Below are positions 55,695 through 63,652 of a stretch of 64,000 nt of DNA, in pieces (the first letter of the stretch is position 1; each line of letters begins with the position of its first letter). Origin of the DNA: Acidimicrobiia bacterium (lineage in GTDB: Bacteria; Actinomycetota; Acidimicrobiia; Acidimicrobiales; Poriferisodalaceae); the NCBI GenBank assembly GCA_022827265.1, contig JAJDTF010000022.1, positions 1 to 64,000 on the forward strand. Direction: 5' to 3'. Position numbers and translations under genes: made by a program. The notes under the pieces are model-generated. The model saw only the letters and a list, made by a program, of their open reading frames with translations, did not search any database and was not told the DNA's origin.

Positions 55695-55738
55695 GCTATC
55701 ACTTTTTGTTAAGTTCTCACTTTTAGGTTTGTTGTCAC
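55695..55738 (+). promoter_or_regulatory. Iteron-like triple repeat, right copy, overlapping the ATPase promoter
   Basis: GCTATCAC at 55695, GTTCTCAC at 55713 and GTTGTCAC at 55731 are spaced 18 bp. Read on the minus strand these are GTGA-type half sites just upstream of the ATPase start; the TAGCCT hexamer overlaps the innermost unit. The segment is a 38/40 match to 54281-54320. Confidence 0.9.
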
Positions 55739-55753
55739 GTTCGGGCGGGGAGG

Positions 55754-56497
55754 TCAGTCCAGCAGGCCGGTGGCTTGGCCGCCGTCGATGAGCAGGCCGG
55801 TGCCGGTGATGAACTTGGCTTGCTCGCTGCAGAGGAATGCCACTGCGGCGCCGAAGTCGTCGGATTCGCCGCAGATGCCCATCGGGTTGCTCTGGCCTGC
55901 CTGCTCGCGTTCCATCATCTTCGCGACCCGGTCGGTCCAATGGGTGCCCGGCTGGGCAGAGTTCACGGTCACGCCATCGCCGGCGACCTCGCGGGCGGTG
56001 ATCTTGAGGAAGCTGGTCAACCCGGCGCGAGCGACCGAGCTGGCGAGCAGGAACGGGATCGGCTGCTTCACGCCGACGCTGGTGATGGCGCACACCCGGC
56101 CCCAGCCGCGCTCGCGCATCGGCGGGACGGCCACCCGGCACATCTCGATCATGGCCTTGCAGTTCATGTCGAAGGCCATCTGGTAGGCGTCGATCTCGGT
56201 GCTCTCGAACATGCCCGGCGGGGGACCCCCGGCGTTGGTGACCAGGATGTCCACCGAGCCCAGGCCTTCGATGGCTTGCTCCACGAAGCTGCGTCCGTCG
56301 GCTGGGTCGCTCAAGTCGGCGGTGATGGTCAGCACCTCGCCGTCGATCTCCGCTGCGGCTGCAGCCAGACGGTCTGGATCCCGGCCGCAGATGGCCACCC
56401 GCACGCCGTCGGCGGCCAGCGCCTTTGCCGAGCCCAGTCCCAGCCCGGCCGACCCCGCCGCGACGGCTGCAGTGCGTCCCGCGATTCCCAAGTCCAT
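55754..56497 (-). CDS. SDR-family protein with altered active site
   Basis: A 247-residue short-chain dehydrogenase/reductase-like protein. The nucleotide motif is loosened ('AAGSAGLGLGSAKALA' near residue 13) and 'VTNAGGPPPGMF' is near 86. At the catalytic site, 'ITSVGVKQPIPFLLASSVAR' keeps Ser, but the YxxxK positions read SxxxR. This is seen in a divergent FabG-like SDR subgroup of unknown substrate. GGGG before the ATG at 56497 is a plausible ribosome site. Confidence 0.8.
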   Translation of the reverse strand: MDLGIAGRTAAVAAGSAGLGLGSAKALAADGVRVAICGRDPDRLAAAAAEIDGEVLTITADLSDPADGRSFVEQAIEGLGSVDILVTNAGGPPPGMFESTEIDAYQMAFDMNCKAMIEMCRVAVPPMRERGWGRVCAITSVGVKQPIPFLLASSVARAGLTSFLKITAREVAGDGVTVNSAQPGTHWTDRVAKMMEREQAGQSNPMGICGESDDFGAAVAFLCSEQAKFITGTGLLIDGGQATGLLD

Positions 56498-56513
56498 CGT
56501 CGATCCCCTTCTC

Positions 56514-56750
56514 TCAGCCGACACGCCCACAAGGCGAGTCTGTCCGTGGCCGTGCCGAACCGTAGCCAACGCCCGCTGCCGCCGTTGTTGTCGCCGTCGC
56601 CGACAGGCCAGCGCGTGTGATGTCGTCGATGACAGCTTCGATCAGCTGTGGATCTCCGTCATTGAGCGCTGCGGCGAGATACGCCTCGGCATCGCGTGAA
56701 TCGATGAGGTACTCAACGGGGTCCCAAGGGCGAATCGCTATCTCGTCCAT
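56514..56750 (-). pseudogene. Truncated addiction-module antidote (HI1420/DUF-type HTH antitoxin)
   Basis: The first 45 residues ('WDPVEYLIDSRDAEAYLAAA', 'LNDGDPQLIEAVIDDITRA') match the start of the 'addiction module antidote' family, whose members continue with a helix-turn-helix ('ARETGLSRESLY'-like). Here the sequence after 'ITRAGLSA' becomes low-complexity Thr/Ala and then unrelated, so the DNA-binding part is missing. No RelE/HigB toxin is nearby. It is probably a decayed orphan. Confidence 0.55.
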
Positions 56751-56823
56751 GCCGATTCAGCGTAGGGAACGAGGACGGTCCTCATGGACTGCTGCCAAAC
56801 GCTGAGCGTCGTAGCATCGAAGC

Positions 56824-57840
56824 GTGAGCGTGACTGCCGCGCCGCCGACGCACGACGAGCTTGTGGCACAGATGACTGGGGGAATGACCCGGCCGGACCT
56901 GCCTCGGTTCGAGGGGTCGGACCGCCTGCGTCCTGACGGCCGGCCCAAGCCCGCGTTCCGGGCGGAACTGCGTCGCATTCCCAACTTCATCAATGCGATC
57001 GAGGTCGTTGCCACGCTGGCGGCGCCGGTGGCGGTCGTCGCCGCGGTGATTGCCATCGGGCACTGGCTTGCTGTGGTCGCGGCGGTGCCGGTCATCGGCA
57101 CGCTGCAGCTCCGGTGGTTCATCCTCCATCACGAAGCCGCCCACCGTTTGCTGTTCTCGAACCGCTGGCTCAACGATCGCATCGGCATCAACCTGCTGGG
57201 CTGGCTCCCGCTGGGCACCGGCTCGCACTTCTACCGCCGGGGCCACGCGAACCACCATCGCGACGAGTTCGGTCCCAAAGAGCCCGACTTCCTGCTGTAT
57301 TCCTTCTACCCAATCTCGGCAAAGTCGCTGAGCCGAAAGCTCGTGCGCGACCTCGTTGGCGTATCGGCGTGGCGCATCACCAAACCTCGCTTTACCGGGC
57401 TCGTGAAGCTCAAATATGTGCCGCTCAGCCTGCGTTTCTTCGCCGGGCAGGCAATCGTGTTCGGCCTGTTCTGGCTCGCGGGCCATCCGTGGCTGTACCT
57501 GCTGCTGTGGGCGCTGCCGTGGTTCACCTGGTATCAGATCATCAACCGGCTGCGGGCCATTGCCGAGCACGGCGGCATGACGCGTACCCCCGACCGTCGA
57601 AACACGACGCATCACATTCGCCAGAGCTGGCTGGCCCAAGTGCTGTTCGTGCCGTACCACGTCGGCTACCACTTGGCTCACCATGTCGATTCGGGCGTGC
57701 CGGCCCGGAACTTGAAGCGGCTGCAGCGGGCGCTGGAAGAGGATGGCTACCTGCCGGCTGACGCGTCGTGGCCGACGTACCGCTCGCTCTGGCGGGCGCT
57801 CGCCGCAGGGTCACCCGAGCCCGCGGCGCAGCAGTCCTGA
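56824..57840 (+). CDS. Membrane fatty acid desaturase-family protein
   Basis: A 338-residue di-iron membrane enzyme. The three His boxes are visible: 'HHEAAH' near residue 101, 'HANHH' near 142 and 'HVGYHLAHH' near 280, with hydrophobic segments between. The family introduces double bonds or hydroxyls in fatty acids or carotenoids; substrate unknown. GTG start 6 nt after TAGCAT. Confidence 0.85.
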   Translation: MSVTAAPPTHDELVAQMTGGMTRPDLPRFEGSDRLRPDGRPKPAFRAELRRIPNFINAIEVVATLAAPVAVVAAVIAIGHWLAVVAAVPVIGTLQLRWFILHHEAAHRLLFSNRWLNDRIGINLLGWLPLGTGSHFYRRGHANHHRDEFGPKEPDFLLYSFYPISAKSLSRKLVRDLVGVSAWRITKPRFTGLVKLKYVPLSLRFFAGQAIVFGLFWLAGHPWLYLLLWALPWFTWYQIINRLRAIAEHGGMTRTPDRRNTTHHIRQSWLAQVLFVPYHVGYHLAHHVDSGVPARNLKRLQRALEEDGYLPADASWPTYRSLWRALAAGSPEPAAQQS

Positions 57841-57897
57841 AGCGCTGGCCGGGACTCGCCGACGGGCCGGGGCCGCCGTCGAATACGTTTCGGGGCT

Positions 57898-58935
57898 ATG
57901 TCGCGACTGAAATCCACTCAGCTCGGTTCGAACTGCGGTCTCCAGGTGTCGGAGCTCTGCTTGGGAACCATGAACTTCGGCGTGCCTGGGCGGGGCCACC
58001 AGGGCGACTGGACCCTGGGCGTCGAGGAGGCCCGCCCCATCTTTGAGGCCGCCATCGAGCGCGGCCTGTACTACTTCGACTGCGCCGACATCTACGGGGT
58101 GGGTGCGTCCGAAGAGGTGGTGGGACAGATCCTGCGCGAGCTGCTGCCGCGCGAGAAGTACGTGCTGACCACCAAGGTCTCGATGCCCATGGGGCGCAAC
58201 CCCAACGAGGGCGGCCTGAGCCGCAAGCACATCAGGGAGGGGGTCGACAATTCGCTGCGCCGTCTCGGCGTCGACTACGTGGACCAGCTCATCATCCACC
58301 GCCACCCGCACGGCATCCCCGGCAGCGCGCAGACGCCCATTGCCGAGTCGCTGGAAGCGCTGCACGATGTCGTCGAGGCGGGCAAGGCGCTGTACCTCGG
58401 CGGCTCGTCGATGTTCGCCTGGCAATTCGCCGAACTGCAGCTCACTGCCGAGATGCGCGGCTTCACCAAATTCGTGTCGATGCAGAATCACTACAACCTC
58501 ATCTACCGCGAAGAAGAGCGGGAGATGAACCCGTACTGCGCCAGCACCGGGGTGGCGCTCACGCCGTGGTCGCCGCTGGCGCGGGGCATTCTCACCGGCT
58601 CCTACCAGGGCAGCCTCGACGCCGGCACCACCGATCGCTCCAAGGGCCAGGACCGTGCCCGCACTGAAAGCCTCTACCTGGGCGAGCGCGACTTCGACAT
58701 TGCTGCGCGGGTGTCGGAAGTGGCCGAGCGACTCGATGTGCGCCCCGCCCAGATCGCCTTGGCATGGCTCACCAACAAGCCCGAGATCACCGCCCCCGTG
58801 GTCGGCGTGTCCAAGATCAGCCAGCTCGACCAGCTCGTCGAAGCCACCACCATCGAGCTCAGCGCCGACGACACGGCCTACCTGGAAGAGCTCTACAAGC
58901 CCGTCGAGAACCTGCTCTCACTCGGCACCAGTTGA
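57898..58935 (+). CDS. Aldo/keto reductase
   Basis: A 345-residue NAD(P)H-dependent oxidoreductase. The catalytic tetrad is visible: Asp and Tyr in 'FDCADIYGVGASE' near residue 60, Lys in 'VLTTKVSM' near 92 and His in 'QLIIHRHP' near 131. 'GVALTPWSPLARGILTG' (near 215) is typical of YajO/AKR11-14-like members. Substrate unknown. The ATG is 8 nt after TACGTT, without a strong Shine-Dalgarno. Confidence 0.9.
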   Translation: MSRLKSTQLGSNCGLQVSELCLGTMNFGVPGRGHQGDWTLGVEEARPIFEAAIERGLYYFDCADIYGVGASEEVVGQILRELLPREKYVLTTKVSMPMGRNPNEGGLSRKHIREGVDNSLRRLGVDYVDQLIIHRHPHGIPGSAQTPIAESLEALHDVVEAGKALYLGGSSMFAWQFAELQLTAEMRGFTKFVSMQNHYNLIYREEEREMNPYCASTGVALTPWSPLARGILTGSYQGSLDAGTTDRSKGQDRARTESLYLGERDFDIAARVSEVAERLDVRPAQIALAWLTNKPEITAPVVGVSKISQLDQLVEATTIELSADDTAYLEELYKPVENLLSLGTS

Positions 58936-58960
58936 TCGGGATGATGGCGGCGGGGTCCCC

Positions 58961-59920
58961 ATGACGGTGCTTGTCACAGGCGGGGCCGGCTACATCGGAT
59001 CAGTCGTGGTCGACGCCCTCGTCGAGCGCGGCGAGAGCGTCCTCGTCGTCGACAATCTGACTCGCTCGGTGCAGCCGGAATTCTCCTCGGGTGTGTCCTT
59101 CGAGACCGCAGATATCTGCGACACGGGGCACATCGGGCAGCTCATCGACGACCATGGCGTCGATGCGTGCATCCATCTCGCTGGCCTGATCTCTGTGGCC
59201 GAGTCAGTCCATGACCCGGGCGCCTATGTCGAGAACAACATCGTCGGCTCGGCCCGGCTGTTCGAGGCCCTCGCCGATCACCACGTCCGCAACGTGGTGT
59301 TCTCCTCGTCAGCAGCGGTGTACGGCAACGCCTCGTCGGTGCCGATCAGCGAGGATGCGCCGCTGCAGCCAACCAGCCCGTACGGCTGGACGAAGATGGT
59401 GGTCGAGCAGATGTTGGCTGCGTACGACTCAGCCAGCGGGTTGCGCTCAGTCTCGCTGCGGTATTTCAACGCCGCGGGTGCGACCTCCCGCCGGATGGAA
59501 CGCCACGTACCAGAGACGCACCTGGTGCCTCTCGCGATACGCGCAGCAACGAATCCAGGCGCGCCACTGAAGCTGTTCGGCACCGACTATCCCACCCCTG
59601 ACGGCACCGCCGTGCGCGATTACATCCACATATCCGATCTGGCTCGAGCGCATCTTCTGGCGCTCGGCTACCTGCGCGATGGCGGCGACACGACGGTCCT
59701 GAACCTCGGAGCGGGCCGAGGTCATTCGGTGCTGGAAGTGATCGCTGCAGTCGAGCACGGGCTCGGCCGGGCAGTGCCCTATGAGGCCGGGCCTCGCCGT
59801 GCCGGCGATCCCGCTGAGCTGGTTGCCTCGCCGCAGCGAGCCTGCCGTGTGCTCAAGTGGGAGCCGTCGCAGTCGACCTTGGAAGAGATCGTGGCCTCGG
59901 TGGCAGCCCACGCCCACTGA
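58961..59920 (+). CDS. galE: UDP-glucose 4-epimerase
   Basis: Interconverts UDP-galactose and UDP-glucose in the Leloir pathway. NAD motif 'VTGGAGYIGS' starts at residue 5, catalytic Ser region 'VVFSSSAAVYG' near 110 and YxxxK in 'SPYGWTKMVVE' near 141. At 319 residues it is a normal short actinobacterial form. The ATG at 58961 starts the Rossmann fold directly. Convergent with galK across a hairpin. Confidence 0.93.
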   Translation: MTVLVTGGAGYIGSVVVDALVERGESVLVVDNLTRSVQPEFSSGVSFETADICDTGHIGQLIDDHGVDACIHLAGLISVAESVHDPGAYVENNIVGSARLFEALADHHVRNVVFSSSAAVYGNASSVPISEDAPLQPTSPYGWTKMVVEQMLAAYDSASGLRSVSLRYFNAAGATSRRMERHVPETHLVPLAIRAATNPGAPLKLFGTDYPTPDGTAVRDYIHISDLARAHLLALGYLRDGGDTTVLNLGAGRGHSVLEVIAAVEHGLGRAVPYEAGPRRAGDPAELVASPQRACRVLKWEPSQSTLEEIVASVAAHAH

Positions 59921-59944
59921 GCCGGCAGGGTCGCCGCCGGCTTC
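59918..59944. terminator. Bidirectional hairpin between galE and galK
   Basis: AGCCGGC (59920-59926) and GCCGGCT (59936-59942) form a 7-bp GC stem with a 9-nt loop. It fills the 22-bp gap between the convergent galE and galK stops and takes in parts of both stop codons. There is no U-tract, so strength is uncertain. Confidence 0.5.
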
Positions 59945-61112
59945 ACTCGTCGTGGCCGATGAGCGAAGCGCCCGCCGCTGGCTGCGACAGCCAGATATCT
60001 GCGTCGAGCCCACTGGCAGCCCGGTACCGGTCGCGCACAGTGCGTGTGAAGGCTTCTGCCTCCTCAGCGTCCACGAGCGCCACAGCGCAGCCGGCGAAGC
60101 CGCCGCCGGTCATGCGAGCGCCCCGGCAGCCGGGGCTGGACTGTGCGATCCCCGCCATGGCATCGAGCGCGGGGCCCGAGACCTCGTAGTCGTCGCGCAG
60201 GCTGGCATGGCTTGCGTTCATGAGATCGCCGAGGGCGTCAGCGTCTCCTGAGTCCATTGCGCGCGCGGCTGCCAGCGACCGCTCGTTCTCGGTGATGACG
60301 TGCCGCGCCCGGCGGCGCTCGGTCATGAGGTCGGGCGGCATGTGCTCGATCGCATCCAGATGAGCGTCTCGCAGCGCATCGGCGGCGAGCCATTTCGCCG
60401 CGCGAGCGCAGGCGGCACGCCGGTCGGCGTATGCGGAATCGACCAGTTCCCGGCGCGTCATCGTGTCCAGGATCGCGATCACGGTCCCGTCCACAAGTCG
60501 CCGCGGCTCGATGTCGAGCGACCGGCAATCGATCAACGAGGCGTGCCCCTCTACTGCGCTCGCGCAGATGAGCGGGTCCATGATCCCGCACGGCATGCCG
60601 ACCACCTCGTTCTCGACGCGCCGGCAGATCTGGGCCGTCGCCACGGCATCCCAGCTCTCGCCTGCAAGGTGCAGCAGTGCAGCCGCCATGGCGACCTCCA
60701 GTGCCGCCGAAGACGACAAGCTCGCGCCGATCGGGACATCGGTGGCAACCGAGCATCGCCACGGATCAATAGCGATTCCGCAACCGTTGAGCAGCTGGCT
60801 CACGCCGAAGACGTAGGCCGACCAGCGCGTCGCATCGATCTGATCTCGCTGGTGATCGAGCGATGCTTCGCCGAAGTGCTCAGACACGACGGTGCTGACG
60901 ACGTCACTGCCGGGGCGGTCAACTTGCGCTCGACTCAATGCAACCACTGTGTCGAATTCGATCGCCATCGGCAGCACGAACCCGTCGTTGTAGTCGGTGT
61001 GCTCGCCGATCAGATTGACCCGTCCGGGCGCCCTGCTGACCACAGCGGGCACACCCCACCGCTCGCGATGCAGCGCGACGGCGCGCTCGGCCGCTGCTGC
61101 GCGATTTGTCAC
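59943..61112 (-). CDS. galK: Galactokinase
   Basis: Phosphorylates galactose to galactose 1-phosphate. The galactokinase signature 'GRVNLIGEHTDYNDGFVLP' is near residue 30, the ATP loop 'PIGASLSSSAALEVA' near 127 and 'GARMTGGGFAGCAVAL' near 332. 389 residues, normal. Its GTG start overlaps the LacI-family gene stop by four bases, so regulator and kinase are one transcript. Confidence 0.95.
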   Translation of the reverse strand: MTNRAAAAERAVALHRERWGVPAVVSRAPGRVNLIGEHTDYNDGFVLPMAIEFDTVVALSRAQVDRPGSDVVSTVVSEHFGEASLDHQRDQIDATRWSAYVFGVSQLLNGCGIAIDPWRCSVATDVPIGASLSSSAALEVAMAAALLHLAGESWDAVATAQICRRVENEVVGMPCGIMDPLICASAVEGHASLIDCRSLDIEPRRLVDGTVIAILDTMTRRELVDSAYADRRAACARAAKWLAADALRDAHLDAIEHMPPDLMTERRRARHVITENERSLAAARAMDSGDADALGDLMNASHASLRDDYEVSGPALDAMAGIAQSSPGCRGARMTGGGFAGCAVALVDAEEAEAFTRTVRDRYRAASGLDADIWLSQPAAGASLIGHDE

Positions 61113-62107
61113 GCCGACTCGCGGGCCACCAATTCGACCGGCAGCACCACGGGCGGCCTTCGCTGCGCCGGCGCATCGATCAAGTCACCGAGTGCGGCGA
61201 CGGCTTCGTTGCTGAGTCGGCCGCGGTCGAGCCGGATGGTGGTGAGCGCCGGTGTGATGTAGGTGCTCATCTCGATGTCGTCACAGCCCACCACGGCGAT
61301 GTCGTCTGGCACGCGTCGGCCGCTCGCGGCGGCGGCACGCATCGCACCGATGGCCACGAGGTCGTTGTAGGCGAATATGCCGTCGAGGTCGGGCATCAGC
61401 GACAGCAGCTCCGCAAAGCCCGCCTCGCCTCCCCTCACCGTCGGGTCGGCCTCTGCGGTCACGGCGGGCAGATGATCGCCCTGGGTCTCGGTCAAGGCCG
61501 CAACGAATCCGCGTTCTCGATGGCGTCGCCGGGGGGGCGAGACCGTGGCACTGATGACCCCCATGCGACGACGGCCAGCGCTGAGCAGGTGTTGTGCTGC
61601 GAGGCGCCCGCCTTCGGGAAGGTCGAACAGCACGCAGGCCACGTTGGGCGCTTCGACCAGGTCGTCCACGACCACGATCGGCAGCCCACGCCGCCCGTAG
61701 TCGGTGAGCTGATCGATCGAGTCCAGCGCAGGAAAGACAATGACGCCGTCCACGGCGCGGGCCCAGAACGATCGGAGCACCTCTGCCTGCCGATCAGGAT
61801 CGCTGCCGGTGCTGGCGAAGAACATCGTTTGGCCCGCTTCGCGAGCACGGTGCTGGATGCCTTCGGCGAGCGCGGGAAAGAACGGGTCGGTCATGTCGCC
61901 GCCTACCAGGCCGACGGTGCCGCTCCGCTTCGTGATCAGCGCCCTGGCAACCATGTTGGGCCGGTAGCGGAGCTCCTCGATGGCCGCCAGCACCTTCTTG
62001 CGGGTCTCGGGGCTGTAGCCCCCTTCGTCGTTGACCACGCGCGAGACGGTCCGCGGCGAGACGCCGACCTTGCCGGCCACGTCGTGAAGAGTTGCTTCCC
62101 TGTCCAT
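61109..62107 (-). CDS. LacI-family transcriptional regulator
   Basis: A 332-residue repressor-type regulator. The N-terminal helix-turn-helix 'TLHDVAGKVGVSPRTVSRVV' is near residue 5, the hinge helix 'PNMVARALITKRS' near 50, then a sugar-binding periplasmic-like domain. ATG 62107 was chosen because GGGAGGG lies just upstream; ATG 62125 is an alternative. It is co-transcribed with galK and divergent from melA; the CGTTGACGTCAACG palindromes between them are the likely operators. Confidence 0.93.
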   Translation of the reverse strand: MDREATLHDVAGKVGVSPRTVSRVVNDEGGYSPETRKKVLAAIEELRYRPNMVARALITKRSGTVGLVGGDMTDPFFPALAEGIQHRAREAGQTMFFASTGSDPDRQAEVLRSFWARAVDGVIVFPALDSIDQLTDYGRRGLPIVVVDDLVEAPNVACVLFDLPEGGRLAAQHLLSAGRRRMGVISATVSPPRRRHRERGFVAALTETQGDHLPAVTAEADPTVRGGEAGFAELLSLMPDLDGIFAYNDLVAIGAMRAAAASGRRVPDDIAVVGCDDIEMSTYITPALTTIRLDRGRLSNEAVAALGDLIDAPAQRRPPVVLPVELVARESA

Positions 62108-62228
62108 GACCCTCCCGATCGCCATTCGCCGGACGGCGTTGGCTCTCGGTTCGTGCGCCGCAACTGGCGGTGCGCGCTTCTCGCACGAACCTACTTGCTG
62201 AGCTGATTCTGTCCCAGTCTTGCGCCAT

Positions 62229-62271
62229 CGTTGACGTCAACGTTGACGCCAACGTTGACGTATGCTATTTT
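62229..62271 (+). promoter_or_regulatory. LacI-type operators and promoter of the alpha-galactosidase operon
   Basis: A perfect palindrome CGTTGACGTCAACG (62229-62242) overlaps a near-perfect one, CGTTGACGCCAACG (62241-62254), and a half site CGTTGACGT (62253-62261), in 12-bp steps. TTGACG (62243-62248) and TATTTT (62266-62271), 17 bp apart, could be the -35 and -10, so repressor binding would cover the promoter. Central CG palindromes are usual for LacI-family operators. Confidence 0.75.
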
Positions 62272-62296
62272 GGTCGGCGAACGACCAGGGGGGCAG

Positions 62297-63652
62297 ATGG
62301 TCGCAGTCGCATTCGTCGGGGCGGGGAGCACGGTGTTCTCCCGCAATTTGATGAGCGATCTCCTCGCGTATGACGACCTGCGTGACGAACTGGACATCCG
62401 ACTCCACGACATCGATCGCGAGCGACTGCGAACGTCGGAGATCGTCGGGCACCGGTTGGTGGCGGCGCAGGGCGCACGCGCCAAGCTCATGGCCACGACG
62501 GATCTGCGTGCTGCGGTCGAAGACGCCGATTTCGTCATCACGATGTTCCAGATCGGCGGGTTCGAGCCGGCGACCGTCCACGACTTCGACCTGCCGGAGC
62601 GATACGGGCTGACCCAGACGATCGCAGACACCATCGGCATCGGCGGCATCATGCGCGGGCTGCGGACGGTGCCCGCTCTGGTCGAAGTCGCCGAGGCCAT
62701 GAACGAGTTCGGCGCCGACGCGCGAATGCTGAATTACGCAAACCCGATGGCGATCAACATGTGGGGCCTGTCAGCTCTGGCAGACGTCGAGGCATACGGG
62801 CTCTGCCACAGCGTCCCCATCACGGCGCAGCACTTGGCGGATGACTTGGGCATCCCGGCCGAAGAGTTGGACTATCTCGCTGCCGGCATCAACCACATGT
62901 GCTTCTTCCTGAAGCTGGAGCATCACGGCGCTGACCTGTATCCGAGGCTGCAGCAGCTCCATCCCGATCCGGAGCATGCGCCGAGGCGCGGCGAGTGGGG
63001 GCTCGGCGATGCGGTCCGGTACGAGATGCTGAGACGGCTTGGCTATTTCGTGACCGAATCGAGCGAGCACTTCGCCGAGTACACGCCCTATTTCCTGAAA
63101 GCAGGGCGACCGGACCTCGTCGAGCGGTTCAAGATTCCCGTGCGGGAGTACATACGGCGCTGCGAGGAGCAGATTGCCGAATGGGAAGAACTCCGTCAGC
63201 GCCTCGAGGACCCCGAGCATCCGCTGGAGATACCCGCCAGCGACGAGTACGCGCCCCAGATCATCCACAGCATCGCGACGGGCACGGAACGAGTCGTCTA
63301 TGTCAATGTCCCGAACGACGGCCTGATCGACAATCTTCCGGCCGGCTGCACGGTGGAGGTGCCGGCCACCGTTGGGGACCGAGGCGTGGCGCCCCACGCA
63401 ATCGGACCGTTGCCGCCGCAGTTGGCGGCACTCATGCGAACCAACATCGGCCCGCAGCAGCTCACCGTGGAAGCGCTGCGGACCGGTTGCCGCGAGCACG
63501 TGTATCACGCCGCCATGCTGGATCCCCACACCGCGGCCGAACTCGATCTCGACCAGATCTGGTCGCTGGTCGATGACCTGATCGCAGCGCACGGGGCCTA
63601 CATCCCGGAGTCGCTGCGGCAGCCGGGCCCAGGCGCAGGAGCGGTTGCGTGA
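62297..63652 (+). CDS. melA: GH4 family alpha-galactosidase
   Basis: A 451-residue family 4 glycosidase using NAD and a divalent metal. 'AFVGAGSTVFSRNLMSDLL' near residue 4 is the NAD loop; 'MLNYANPMAINMWGLS' near 148, 'NHMCFFLKLEHHGADLYPRL' near 200 and 'ESSEHFAEYTPYF' near 255 are typical of MelA-like alpha-galactosidases. It would release galactose from melibiose/raffinose-type sugars. GGGGGGCAG precedes the ATG. The next gene overlaps its stop by four bases. Confidence 0.88.
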   Translation: MVAVAFVGAGSTVFSRNLMSDLLAYDDLRDELDIRLHDIDRERLRTSEIVGHRLVAAQGARAKLMATTDLRAAVEDADFVITMFQIGGFEPATVHDFDLPERYGLTQTIADTIGIGGIMRGLRTVPALVEVAEAMNEFGADARMLNYANPMAINMWGLSALADVEAYGLCHSVPITAQHLADDLGIPAEELDYLAAGINHMCFFLKLEHHGADLYPRLQQLHPDPEHAPRRGEWGLGDAVRYEMLRRLGYFVTESSEHFAEYTPYFLKAGRPDLVERFKIPVREYIRRCEEQIAEWEELRQRLEDPEHPLEIPASDEYAPQIIHSIATGTERVVYVNVPNDGLIDNLPAGCTVEVPATVGDRGVAPHAIGPLPPQLAALMRTNIGPQQLTVEALRTGCREHVYHAAMLDPHTAAELDLDQIWSLVDDLIAAHGAYIPESLRQPGPGAGAVA

